Shown: piece after piece, positions 45,616-54,614 of the stretch | Numbering within the stretch: the stretch's first letter is position 1 | Layout of the letters: each line of letters starts with the position of its first letter | From: JAJRXR01 sp041402005 | GTDB taxonomy: Bacteria > Planctomycetota > Phycisphaerae > Phycisphaerales > UBA1924 | Assembly (NCBI GenBank): GCA_041402005.1 | Contig: JAWKTB010000006.1 | Location: 1 to 64,000 of the forward strand | Reading direction: 5' to 3' | DNA length: 64,000 bases | Position numbers and translations under genes: made by a program | Notes under the pieces: generated by a model | The model's input: only the letters and a program-made list of their open reading frames with translations | The model's database searches: none | Told to the model about the DNA's origin: nothing

Positions 45616-48368
45616 GCACACAGACAGGGGGAGACCGGCTGAAGGATCTGCTCGTGCGCGCGGTCGAGATGCCCGCGGGCGAGCGGGAGGCGTTCGTCCG
45701 GCGCGAGGCGGGGGAGGACGAGCCTCTCCGCGAGCGCGTGATGGAGCTGTTGAAGGCGTGGGACGGGGCAACGACGGCGCTGCGCGAGCCGACGCGGGCG
45801 TCACTCGTGCGCGGGCGGGCGGCGGAGTTCGCAGGGGAGCGCGTCGGGGATCAGATCGGGGCGTACACGCTCGTCGAGAAGCTGGGCGAGGGCGGGTTCG
45901 GGGTGGTCTACAAGGCGACGCAGGAGTCGCCGGTACGCCGGACGCTGGCGCTCAAGATCGTGCGCGCGGGGATGGGGAGTGAGTCGGTGCTGGCCCGGTT
46001 CGACGCGGAGCGGCAGGCGCTGGCGCGGCTGACGCATCCTTCCATTGCGCGGATCTTCGACGCGGGGACGGCGCCGTCGGGGCTGCCGTTCTTCGCGATG
46101 GAGCTGGTCGAGGGCGAGCCGATCACGGCATACTGCGACCGGAAGCGGCTGGGGGCGTCAGACCGGGTGCGACTGCTCGTGAAAGTGTGCCAGGCTGTGC
46201 AGCATGCGCACTCGAAGGGGATCATCCACCGGGACCTGAAGCCGTCGAACATTTTGGTATCGGAAGTGGACGGGGAGGCGACGCCGAAGATCATCGACTT
46301 CGGGATCGCCAAGGCGCTGGACGAGCCGTTGACGGACGTGTCGATGCTGACGCTGGCGAAGCAGGTGATCGGAACGCCCCGGTACATGCCGCCCGAGCAG
46401 GCGTCGCTGGATCCGGCGGCGGTGGACACGCGGAGCGATGTGTACTCGCTGGGCGTGGTGCTGTACGAGCTGCTGACGGGGACGACGCCTCTGACGGGGG
46501 AGGCGATGAAGTCGTCGGGGGTGTCGGATCTGTCGCGGATCCTGAGCGAGGGGCGGTTCCCGGCGCCGTCGTCGAGGCTGAAGGAGCTGGGGGAGGAGCG
46601 AGAGGAGATCGCACGGGCGCGCTCGGTCGATGGGGAGCGGTTGGGGCGGACGCTCTCGGGCGAGCTGGACTGGATCACGATGCGGGCGATCGAGGCGGAG
46701 CCGTCACGCCGGTACCAGACGGCCCAGTCGTTCGCCCGCGACATGGAGCGGTACCTGAACGACGAGGCGGTGGAGGCGCGCCCGGCGGGGCGGGCGTATC
46801 TGGCGCGGAAGTTCGTGCGTCGGCACCGGGTCGCGGTCGGCGCGGGGACGGCGGTGGGGATCGCGCTGGTGGTGGGGCTCGGCGCGGCGCTCTGGGCGCT
46901 CGAGCGGGTGGGCGTGGAGCAGGCGCGGACGCACAAGGCGCTTCAGCAGGTCACGCAGGAGCAGACCAAGACGCGCGAGGCGCTCAATCAGGCTGAGCAG
47001 GAGCGCGACACGGCCAAGGCGGCACTCGACGAGGCGCAGGGCGTGACGGACTTCCTGAGCACGATGATCTCGGCGGTGGACGCGGAGGAGAAGGGACGGG
47101 ACGTGAAGGTCGCCGACCTGCTCGACGGGGCGGCGGCGGACCTGGAGGCGGGGGGGCTCGAGGCGAGTGACGCCGTCAAGGGGCGGCTGCATCATGTGCT
47201 GGGGCTGGCGTACTGGGCGCTGGGGGATTGGGAGCACGCGGAGTCACAGCTGCGCGAGGCGGTGGCGATCCGGACGGCGGTGTACGGGGCGGAGCATCGG
47301 GCCACGCTGTCAACGACGTCGAACCTGGCGTCGCTCGTGTACGAGCGCGGTGACCTGGCAGAAGCTCTCAAGCTCAGCGAGGGGCTGATCGAGCACATGG
47401 AGAAGGTGTACGACGAGCACGACGAGACGTACATGGGGGCGCTGGGCAACTACGCGCTGATGCTCAAGGCGTCGGGGGACGTGGAGGGGGCGCTGGCGGC
47501 GGAGGAGCGGCTGATCGGGCTGAACCGGGACGTGTTCGGGGAGGACGGGGACCGGACGATCGGCGCCGAGCAGAACCTGGCGAACACCCTGATGGACGTC
47601 GGGCGGATCGATGAGGCGGAGGCGTTGCTGACCGAGACGCTGGGGCGCGCCGAGCGGGCGCTGAGCGCGGATGCGCCCACGACGCTGATGGTGCGGCACA
47701 CGCTCGCGATGATGTACTTCCGGACGGGGCGGAACCGGGAGGCGCAGCCCCTGATGGAGCAGGTGTTGGCGGATCGCAGGCGGGTCTTCGGGGACACGCA
47801 CCCGAACACGCTGATGTCGGCGTACAACCTGTCGGCCAACTCGCTGAGGCTGGGCGAGACGAAGCGGGGCGAGGAGTTGCTGCTAGAGGTGATCGCGGCG
47901 TGTCCGGAGCACATCCCGGCGCGGCATCAGATGGTGTGGTACGCGGTGGCGGCTTTCCCGCTGGTGTACGCGGACGACTGGTCGGGGGCGCCCGAGTGGC
48001 TGGCGGCGAAGCTCGTGAGCGTGATCCGCCTTGCGAACGAGGGGGAGCTGCCGCTCGCGACGCGCAACTCGTTCGCGATGGTGCTGGCGACGATGCAGCC
48101 CGAGTCGGCGCGAGACACGGGGCTGGCGCTCGAGATGGCGCGGGGCGTGTGCGACGAGGCGGAGGCGTCGGCGGACCCCTTCTTGTACGGGTACCTCGAC
48201 ACTCTGTCGGTGGCGCTCGAGGCGGCGGGGAGTCTTGGCGAGGCGCTCGAGGTCGAGGAGCGGGCGGTGAGTCTCTGCCCGGCGGACGACCAGGAGGGGA
48301 TGAGCGAACTCCGGGGGCGGGTGGAGACGCTTCGCGATCGTCTCGCGGCGGCGGGCGGGCGGGACTGA
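45612..48368 (+). CDS. Ser/Thr protein kinase with membrane helix and TPR repeats
   Basis: 918 residues. Kinase domain from about residue 80 to 390: glycine loop VEKLGEGGFGVVYKAT, catalytic Lys in LALKIVRAG, HRDLKPSNILV, DFGIAKAL and GTPRYMPPEQAS. A membrane helix (about 412-435) leads to a coiled coil and an extracytoplasmic array of TPR-like repeats (about 500-900). The outside part may sense a partner, the inside part phosphorylate the co-encoded sigma factor. ATGA overlap with the sigma gene supports stoichiometric production. Confidence 0.94.
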   Translation: MSTQTGGDRLKDLLVRAVEMPAGEREAFVRREAGEDEPLRERVMELLKAWDGATTALREPTRASLVRGRAAEFAGERVGDQIGAYTLVEKLGEGGFGVVYKATQESPVRRTLALKIVRAGMGSESVLARFDAERQALARLTHPSIARIFDAGTAPSGLPFFAMELVEGEPITAYCDRKRLGASDRVRLLVKVCQAVQHAHSKGIIHRDLKPSNILVSEVDGEATPKIIDFGIAKALDEPLTDVSMLTLAKQVIGTPRYMPPEQASLDPAAVDTRSDVYSLGVVLYELLTGTTPLTGEAMKSSGVSDLSRILSEGRFPAPSSRLKELGEEREEIARARSVDGERLGRTLSGELDWITMRAIEAEPSRRYQTAQSFARDMERYLNDEAVEARPAGRAYLARKFVRRHRVAVGAGTAVGIALVVGLGAALWALERVGVEQARTHKALQQVTQEQTKTREALNQAEQERDTAKAALDEAQGVTDFLSTMISAVDAEEKGRDVKVADLLDGAAADLEAGGLEASDAVKGRLHHVLGLAYWALGDWEHAESQLREAVAIRTAVYGAEHRATLSTTSNLASLVYERGDLAEALKLSEGLIEHMEKVYDEHDETYMGALGNYALMLKASGDVEGALAAEERLIGLNRDVFGEDGDRTIGAEQNLANTLMDVGRIDEAEALLTETLGRAERALSADAPTTLMVRHTLAMMYFRTGRNREAQPLMEQVLADRRRVFGDTHPNTLMSAYNLSANSLRLGETKRGEELLLEVIAACPEHIPARHQMVWYAVAAFPLVYADDWSGAPEWLAAKLVSVIRLANEGELPLATRNSFAMVLATMQPESARDTGLALEMARGVCDEAEASADPFLYGYLDTLSVALEAAGSLGEALEVEERAVSLCPADDQEGMSELRGRVETLRDRLAAAGGRD

Positions 48369-48422
48369 GCACACGCGAGCGGTGTTCGTCTCTTTCAGGC
48401 GTTGCGGCGCGGCGGCCTGGTC

Positions 48423-50117
48423 TCAGGGGCAGCCAGCGGCGAAGGCGGTGAGGTAGGCGAACACGTCGGAGAAGTCGTAGACGCCGGCGGGCGGGGCGAG
48501 GTCGGCGGGGGGCTCTGCGTTTGCGAACGCCTCGAGGAACTCGGAGACATCGGAGAAGTCGAGCGTGTTCCTCGGCTCGGCGAGGTCGGCGGAGCAGGTG
48601 GCGCTGACGATGCGGGCGACGACCTCGTGCTCGCGGTGGATCAGGATAGCTTTGTACGCCGGATTCAGGCCTTGGGTGGTCAGTGCGTTGAAGGCGCCGG
48701 CGTAGTTGGGCGTGGCGACGGAGAAGCGGAACTCGTCAGCGAGCGCGGGGAGATAGGCGTGGAAGCGGAGGGTGACGTCGCCGTCGAGTGTGATGCCGCC
48801 GTTGAGGAAGCTGGAGCGGAGCGTGTCGAAGTCGTCCTTGGAGAAGACATCGATGCGGAGGTCGGAGGTGGCGTGGAGGGTCCAGGCGCCGACGAGGTTG
48901 ATCTCGGCGGCGTGGTCGTCGTCGCCGGGCTCGATGTCGCCCCAGAAGGAGCAGGGGGCGAAGAAGCGGAGGCGGCCTTCGCCCGTGATGGTCTGGCCGG
49001 CGCCAATGGAGGAGGGGGTGGTGGCGTTGGAGGTGAGTGTGACGTTGTCGAGGAGACGGATCTCTCCGACGCCGTCGATATCGCTGGGTTCGTTGAGTTG
49101 AAGGTCGGTCGGGACGGAGACAATCGCGTTGTTGGTGAAGCGGAGGGCGGGGAGAGTGGGGCCGGTGGTGAACTCACCCTCGAGGGTGGCCTGGACGTCT
49201 CCCAGGATGCGAGCGTTGACGCCAGGTGTGCCGCGGATCGTGCCGTCGGTGATCGGGCCGATGAGGTCGAGCGAGGCGCCGGCGGCGTCGATGACGACGT
49301 CGGGCGCGTTGTGACACTCCCGGATGATGAGCGAGGCGTCGGGGGCGCCGACGACGTCGGCGGCGTTGAGGGCGATGGTGGCGTCGATGGAGGAGCCCTG
49401 GACCGCGGTGAGCGGGACATTGTTGGAGCCGATGTTGGCGACAAGGTCGATGCGGTCGGCGAGCTCGATCGGGGCGTTCAACTCGCCGGCGTTGATGAAG
49501 AGGCGGTCGCGGACGCTGGGTGAGGAGAGGGCCCGGATCGTGGCGTCGATGCGAGCGAAGGTGACTCGGCAGTTGCGATAGCTCGTTTCGACCTGGATCG
49601 TGTCGGGCAGGACGCTCTCGGGGGCGTCGAGCCTACCGCCGACGAGTCGGATGAAGCCGGAGCCGGTGAGCATCGCGGGTTGGTCCGGGGGGCCCTGGAG
49701 CGTGACGAGGGGGGCCTGGGTCTCGAAATAGCAGGCGTGGTTGATCTCGAGGATGCCGTCAACGTGCAGCGAGTCGAGGATGGTGAGGCGGTAGCCCGTG
49801 TCGCCCTTGGGCGTGTTGGGGTGCTGGATGCAGGTCACTCGGACGATCGCGCCGGGGGCGTCGATGCTCAGCGAGTTGATCATGAAGGTGGGGGGGATGG
49901 TGGGGACGTCGATCGCGCCGAAGAGGCTGACGGTGTAGTCGCCCGAGAGGTCGACGACGACGTCGGCGGTCGGGCTGTTCGGGGCGGACATGAGGTCCCA
50001 GTTTGCGGGCTCGGACCAGAGGCCACTGGCGGGCGTCGCCCAGGAGTACACCTGCGCCGATGCGGGCGCCGCGGCGAGCGCGATGACCATGCATGGGATG
50101 CGTCGGTGGAATGCCAC
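48423..50117 (-). CDS. Secreted GC-type dockerin protein, paralogue A
   Basis: 564 residues. Signal peptide (GTG start, VAFHRRIPCMVIALAAAPAS then AQ), a body of beta-helix-like repeats (DIDGVGEIRLLDNVTLTSNA, GEGRLRFFAPCSFWGDIEPG), and two dockerin-like units ending in AFAAGCP: ADLAEPRNTLDFSDVSEFLE and ADLAPPAGVYDFSDVFAYLT. Body and tail closely match the protein at 52892-54565, so the pair arose by duplication. GAGGAG precedes GTG 50117; a GATACT box lies at 50143-50148. Probably surface or matrix located; no enzyme motif seen. Confidence 0.85.
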   Translation of the reverse strand: MAFHRRIPCMVIALAAAPASAQVYSWATPASGLWSEPANWDLMSAPNSPTADVVVDLSGDYTVSLFGAIDVPTIPPTFMINSLSIDAPGAIVRVTCIQHPNTPKGDTGYRLTILDSLHVDGILEINHACYFETQAPLVTLQGPPDQPAMLTGSGFIRLVGGRLDAPESVLPDTIQVETSYRNCRVTFARIDATIRALSSPSVRDRLFINAGELNAPIELADRIDLVANIGSNNVPLTAVQGSSIDATIALNAADVVGAPDASLIIRECHNAPDVVIDAAGASLDLIGPITDGTIRGTPGVNARILGDVQATLEGEFTTGPTLPALRFTNNAIVSVPTDLQLNEPSDIDGVGEIRLLDNVTLTSNATTPSSIGAGQTITGEGRLRFFAPCSFWGDIEPGDDDHAAEINLVGAWTLHATSDLRIDVFSKDDFDTLRSSFLNGGITLDGDVTLRFHAYLPALADEFRFSVATPNYAGAFNALTTQGLNPAYKAILIHREHEVVARIVSATCSADLAEPRNTLDFSDVSEFLEAFANAEPPADLAPPAGVYDFSDVFAYLTAFAAGCP

Positions 50118-50180
50118 GCGGCGAAGCCCTCCTCGCGACGCGAGTATCGCACAGGGGCGGGAGGGCATCAGGGATTGCCC

Positions 50181-51251
50181 TCAGGGGCAGCCGGTGGCGA
50201 ATGCGGACAAGAAGGCGAGGACGTCGGAGAAGTCGAAGACGCCCTCGGGGTCGGCGAGATCGGCGGCGGGGTCCATTGCGCCGAAGGCGGTGAGGAAGGC
50301 GAGGACGTCGGAGAAGTCGAGCGTGCCGAGGGGCTCGGCGAGGTCGGCGGGCGAGCAGCCGATGGCGCGGTCCCACCCCATGGCGTCGAGGACCGCGAGG
50401 TCGGCGATTCGGAAGTAGTCGGGGGCGAGGGTGGAGCCCAGCGGGATGCCGGCCATGACGCCGGAGGTCTGCTCGTCGACGAACATGAGATGCGAGGCCT
50501 GGACCACCGAGCCGTCCCACGCGGGGAACTCGGCGAAGACGAGGTCGATGACGTGCCCGCCGGCGGGAAGACCGGCGGTCAGGGTGCGCGCGCGGGCGGT
50601 GAACTCGGGTGGCGTGTCGGGGTTGGCGTCGTTGGCGCCGTCGTCGGCGGGGAAGCGGAAGATGTCGAAGGGCGAGGCGAGGCCCTCGAAGCCCGGGAAG
50701 TCGATGGAGTAGGAGGCGAAGCCCATGATGTGGCCCACCTCGTGGATGAGGGCGTCGATCATGGGGAAGTTGTCGGGATCGACGCCGTCGGAGGGGTCGG
50801 TGTCGAACTCGGCGCCCATCGTGATCATGCCGGCGGAGCCTGGGGCGGCGAGTCCCACGGCACGGGCGACGGCCGTCGGGACGACGATGCGATCGACTTG
50901 AGCGGGTGTGGCGTCCGTGGGGACGAGCGCGGGCAGCTCGCTGAGGGGGAGGAAGTCTTGGATCCAGTCGTCGGCGTCCATGTCGTCCACGAGGGCGGCG
51001 CGGAAAATCTCGTAGTCGATCTCGACGTCGGTGGGGATGGCGAAGGTGGCGCCGCCTTCGTCGAAGACGATGCCGATCTCGATGGTGACGGGGTCGGTGA
51101 AGAGGGACGCGAGGTAGGTGGATGCCTGGGCGAGGACGGCGTCGGCGCCGGGAGGGACTGGGCCAGTCGGCGTGAAGACGACCGTGAGGGCGTGTGCGAG
51201 CGGTGCGGCGAGGCAGAGGGCGATCGCGGCGGGCGCAGCGAGGTGCGGCAT
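50181..51251 (-). CDS. Secreted zinc metalloprotease-like GC-type dockerin protein
   Basis: 356 residues. Signal peptide (MPHLAAPAAIALCLAAPLAHA), then a metallopeptidase-like domain with ALIHEVGHIMGF, the HExxHxxGF-like zinc site (HEVGHIMGF, about residues 184-192), and VLDAMGWDRA, where a Met-turn-like Met follows. The C-terminus carries two LDFSDVLAFLTAF-type units ending GCP. It probably cleaves proteins at the surface. It lies between two other dockerin genes on the same strand. Confidence 0.88.
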   Translation of the reverse strand: MPHLAAPAAIALCLAAPLAHALTVVFTPTGPVPPGADAVLAQASTYLASLFTDPVTIEIGIVFDEGGATFAIPTDVEIDYEIFRAALVDDMDADDWIQDFLPLSELPALVPTDATPAQVDRIVVPTAVARAVGLAAPGSAGMITMGAEFDTDPSDGVDPDNFPMIDALIHEVGHIMGFASYSIDFPGFEGLASPFDIFRFPADDGANDANPDTPPEFTARARTLTAGLPAGGHVIDLVFAEFPAWDGSVVQASHLMFVDEQTSGVMAGIPLGSTLAPDYFRIADLAVLDAMGWDRAIGCSPADLAEPLGTLDFSDVLAFLTAFGAMDPAADLADPEGVFDFSDVLAFLSAFATGCP

Positions 51252-51348
51252 GGGCGCCTCCTGTCATGCCCACGAGCGGGGGTGTCGACCGGAAGGGGCT
51301 CACCAATAGCGTAGCGTGCGGAGGGCGGCGGGCGCTGGCTATTTCCCG

Positions 51349-52716
51349 TCAGTGGCAGCCGGCGACGAACTTCGCGAGGAACCTCGTCACGTCGGAGAAA
51401 TCAAAGACGCCCGCGGGCTCGGCGAGGTCGGCGGTCGGGATCATGTCGAGGAACGCCTGAAGAAATGTGGTGACGTCGGTGAAGTCGAGCTGTCCGAGGG
51501 GCGGGGCGAAGTCGGCGGGACAGATGTTGACAGTCTCGAGGCGGAGGACGCGGCCCGAGCTGGAGTAGTCGGCGACGAGGAGTTCGCCATCGGGGGTTCG
51601 CGCGATCGCGGTGGGGCGGGCGCCCGAGAGTGGAAGGACGTTTGTGTTGGCGACGAGGGCGTCGTCGGCGTAGTGAATGGCCCAGAAGTTCGCTGAGATG
51701 TGGTCGGTGTAGATGAAGGCGCCGTACAGGGCGGGGCATCGGGGGTCGGTGAAGACTTGGCCGGCGATGACGGCGTGACCGCCATCGGGCGTGACTTCGT
51801 GGGGGTATTCGACGACGGGCGGTGTGAGATCGGCGTCGAGGCAGTCCGGGGACGTGCGGCAGTGGGTGCCCTCGACGAGGTTCCAGCCGAGGTTGGCGCC
51901 CGGGGTGGCCAAGCTGATTTCCTCGCGCAGCTGCCCGCCGACATCTCCGACCCAGAGCTTGCCGTCGGGCCCGAAGGAGAAACGCCAGGGGTTGCGGAGG
52001 CCATAGCAGAACACCTCTTCGCGGTAACCGAGCTTGTTGCGTGCGAAGGGGTTGTCCTGGGGGATGGCGTAGTTGAGGGGGGGATCTGCGGCGTTGACGT
52101 CGATGCGCAGGATCGAGCCCTTGAGGGTGGCGGGGTTCTGTGCGTCGCCTTCGACGTCCTGATTCGGGCTGCCGCCGTCGCCCGCGGCGATGTAGAGGCA
52201 GGCGTCGGGCCCGAAGGCCAGGCGATGGACGTTGTGATCGGGCTGGTCCTCGAGGACATCGAAGAGGACGAGTTCGGTCGTGTCGTCGATGACGTCGGGA
52301 TCGGAGGCGGAGCGCGTGAAGCGAGAGACGACGCTGTGCCAGCAGAAGCCGTCGAAGGAGGTGTAGGTGACGAAGATGTAGCCGTTGCTGGCGTAGTCAG
52401 GATGGAAAGCCAGGGCGAGGATGCCGGCCTCGGGGCCCATGGTGGTGATGCGGGAGGAGAGGTCCAGGAAGGTCTTCGGCGGCGAGGGCGCGGGCTCGTT
52501 GACGAAGAACTTCACCTGACCGAGCTTCTGCAGGACGACGTAGATGCGGTCGGGGTGGTCGGGGGCGAACTGGATGTCCACGGGGAACTGGACGCGGATA
52601 TTCGGGAACGCGTCGACGAGTTTCAGGAGCGGGACGGGGGCGCCGGCGCGTGCGCTCATCGCTGGTGCGACGATGGCGAGAGCGCCCAGCAAGGCGAGAG
52701 GATGTTTGGAATGCAC
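51349..52716 (-). CDS. Secreted PQQ-dependent sugar dehydrogenase-like GC-type dockerin protein
   Basis: 455 residues. Signal peptide, then a beta-propeller of the soluble glucose/sorbosone dehydrogenase type: VQFPVDIQFAPDHPDRIYVV, GILALAFHPDYASNGYIFVT, the His-containing DHNVHRLAFGPDACLYIAAG, and CYGLRNPWRFSFGPDGKLWV. Two dockerin-like units follow, the last ending GCH instead of GCP. It could oxidise a sugar in the periplasm or on the surface. GTG 52716 follows GGGAGG by about 6 nt; an ATG seven codons upstream is the alternative. Confidence 0.88.
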   Translation of the reverse strand: MHSKHPLALLGALAIVAPAMSARAGAPVPLLKLVDAFPNIRVQFPVDIQFAPDHPDRIYVVLQKLGQVKFFVNEPAPSPPKTFLDLSSRITTMGPEAGILALAFHPDYASNGYIFVTYTSFDGFCWHSVVSRFTRSASDPDVIDDTTELVLFDVLEDQPDHNVHRLAFGPDACLYIAAGDGGSPNQDVEGDAQNPATLKGSILRIDVNAADPPLNYAIPQDNPFARNKLGYREEVFCYGLRNPWRFSFGPDGKLWVGDVGGQLREEISLATPGANLGWNLVEGTHCRTSPDCLDADLTPPVVEYPHEVTPDGGHAVIAGQVFTDPRCPALYGAFIYTDHISANFWAIHYADDALVANTNVLPLSGARPTAIARTPDGELLVADYSSSGRVLRLETVNICPADFAPPLGQLDFTDVTTFLQAFLDMIPTADLAEPAGVFDFSDVTRFLAKFVAGCH

Positions 52717-52788
52717 CGGACCCCTCCCGGCACGCATTGTCGAGAGATCGCGGCGTGACTCAATAGGAATTCGGGCGGATTCGCACCC

Positions 52789-52799
52789 GGGGGGGGGGG
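52789..52799. repeat. Homopolymer of 11 G in a promoter region
   Basis: The tract lies 73-83 nt upstream of GTG 52716, and about 24-34 nt before a TATTGA (-10-like, 52760-52765 on the minus strand), so it covers the expected -35 region of the dehydrogenase gene. Confidence 0.6.
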
Positions 52800-52891
52800 C
52801 GGATCGGCTCGGGGCCGGTCGGGAGAGGCTCTCGGGGGCGCTTCTGGCGCCAGAGCTGATGAGGGAGAACTGGTGAGGGAGAGCTGGGCGG

Positions 52892-54565
52892 TCAGGGGCA
52901 CCCGGCGGCGAAGGCCGTGAGGTAGGCGAAGACGTCGGAGAAGTCGTAGACGCCTAGGGGTGGGGCGAGGTCGGCGGGGGGCTCGGCGTTTGCGAACGCG
53001 ACGAGGAACGCGAGGACATCCGCGAAGTCGAGGACACCCTCCGGCTGGTCGAGGTCGGCGGGGCAGGTGGCGCTGACGATGCGGGCGACGACCTCCAGCC
53101 CGCGATAGATGAGGACGGCTTTGTACGCGGGGTTGAGGCCCTGGGTGTGGAGGGTGTCGAAGCCGCCGTGGTATCTGGGGCTGGCGGTGAAGAAGGGGAA
53201 CTCGTCGGCGAGTGCCGGGACGTAGGCGTGGAAGCGGAGGGTGACATCGCCGTCGAGGGTGATGTTGTCGAAGATGAAGCCGGAACGCAGGGTATCGAAA
53301 TCGTCGTGGGAGAAGATGTCGATGCGGAGATCAGAGGTGGGGTGGAGTGTCCAGGCGCCGAAGATGTAGATCTGGGCGGCGTTGTCATCATCGCCGGGCT
53401 CGAAGTCGCCCCAGAACGAGCAGGGACCGTAGAAGCGGAGGCGCCCCTCGCCCGCGATGGTCTGTCCCGCGCCGATGGAGGACGGGGCGGTGGCGTTGGA
53501 GCCGATTCTGATGTTGTCAAGGAGGCGGATCTCTCCGACGCCATCGATGTCGCAGGGCTCGTCGAGTTCGAGGTTGCTCGGGATGGAGATGACGGCGTTG
53601 TTGGTGAAGCGCAGGGCGGTGAGATCGGGGCCAAGGGTGAACTCGCCCTCGAGCGTGGCCTGGACGTTACCGCGGATGAGTGCGTCGGCGCCCGGGGTGC
53701 TGCGGATCGTGCCGCCGGTGATGGGGCCGATGATGTCGAGCGAGGCGCCGGCGGCGTCGATGAGAACGTCTGACGCGTTGTGGCACTCACCGAGGGTCAG
53801 TGAGGCGTCGGCGTCGCCGACGACGTTGGCGGTGTTGGATCCGAACCTGAGGTACATCGAGGCGTTGGGCGGGAGGCTGATGGGAACGTTGTTGGTGTTG
53901 ATGACGGCGCCGAGATGGGCGCCGGGCGTGGTTTCGAGGAGGCCGTTGTTGGTGTCGAGCGTGACCGAGAGGCTGGCGTGCGGCTCGCCCATGTAATCGA
54001 CTTGAGCGGATGCGCGGATCGTCCCATCGTTGGTTGAGAGTTCGACGTGGCCGGCGCCTTCGATGGTGTGGCCAGCCATCTGGTGCGCGTTTCCTTGGAT
54101 GCTTCCGCCTGCGAGTATGATCGCGCCCGAACCAGAGATCGTCGGCGGAGAGCCGGAGTCAGAGTCGACGTCGAGTTGGGCCGGTGGGATCCAGAAATAC
54201 CACTCCGGGACAATGATGTGTCCATCGTTGACGATGGATTGGGCAACAGTGAGCGTCAGGCCGGTGGTGCAGTCCATGTGGCAGCCGCCCCCGGTAGCGA
54301 CGACGAGTTCAGCCCCCGTGGCGAGCAACGAGAGGGAGTTCACTGAGCGGCTGATGCCCTCCAAGTTGGTGACGGTGACGGTGTAATCGCCAGGCACATC
54401 GAGGAGAACATCGGCGTCGGGTTCGGCCGGCACAACGCCTCCGAGCCAGTTGTCGGCGCTGCTCCAATACCCGTCCAGGGGGGCCGCCCAGAAGTAATCG
54501 TCCGCGAAGGCGAGTGCAGGCGCAATCGCAAGAACGGCGATGCCTAACGATGTGCGTGTTCGCAT
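52892..54565 (-). CDS. Secreted GC-type dockerin protein, paralogue B
   Basis: 557 residues. Signal peptide (MRTRTSLGIAVLAIAPALAF), an N-terminal repeat unit (WSSADNWLGGVVPAEPDADV) found in many planctomycete surface proteins, a beta-helix-like body nearly identical in layout to paralogue A, and two dockerin-like units (GVLDFADVLAFLVAF and GVYDFSDVFAYLTAF) ending AAGCP. The ATG at 54565 is chosen over one at 54586 because a TACTGT box ends 7 nt before it and the upstream ATG lies inside that promoter region. Confidence 0.87.
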   Translation of the reverse strand: MRTRTSLGIAVLAIAPALAFADDYFWAAPLDGYWSSADNWLGGVVPAEPDADVLLDVPGDYTVTVTNLEGISRSVNSLSLLATGAELVVATGGGCHMDCTTGLTLTVAQSIVNDGHIIVPEWYFWIPPAQLDVDSDSGSPPTISGSGAIILAGGSIQGNAHQMAGHTIEGAGHVELSTNDGTIRASAQVDYMGEPHASLSVTLDTNNGLLETTPGAHLGAVINTNNVPISLPPNASMYLRFGSNTANVVGDADASLTLGECHNASDVLIDAAGASLDIIGPITGGTIRSTPGADALIRGNVQATLEGEFTLGPDLTALRFTNNAVISIPSNLELDEPCDIDGVGEIRLLDNIRIGSNATAPSSIGAGQTIAGEGRLRFYGPCSFWGDFEPGDDDNAAQIYIFGAWTLHPTSDLRIDIFSHDDFDTLRSGFIFDNITLDGDVTLRFHAYVPALADEFPFFTASPRYHGGFDTLHTQGLNPAYKAVLIYRGLEVVARIVSATCPADLDQPEGVLDFADVLAFLVAFANAEPPADLAPPLGVYDFSDVFAYLTAFAAGCP

Positions 54566-54572
54566 CTTGCGT

Positions 54573-54578
54573 ACAGTA
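54573..54578 (-). promoter_or_regulatory. TACTGT -10 box, leaderless start of paralogue B
   Basis: TACTGT, ACGCAAG (7 nt), ATG 54565. Confidence 0.55.
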
Positions 54579-54614
54579 TCGCACATGTCCTGAAATGAGG
54601 CAAGCGCGGCCTTC

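Noticed and set aside
46187..46996. Overlapping frame inside the kinase gene
   Set aside because: Gly/Ala/Arg noise in a shifted frame of a well-formed kinase.
48402..49523. 373-codon plus-strand frame opposite paralogue A
   Set aside because: Its repetitive Val/Gly/Glu/Asp composition mirrors the antisense dockerin protein; no start signal.
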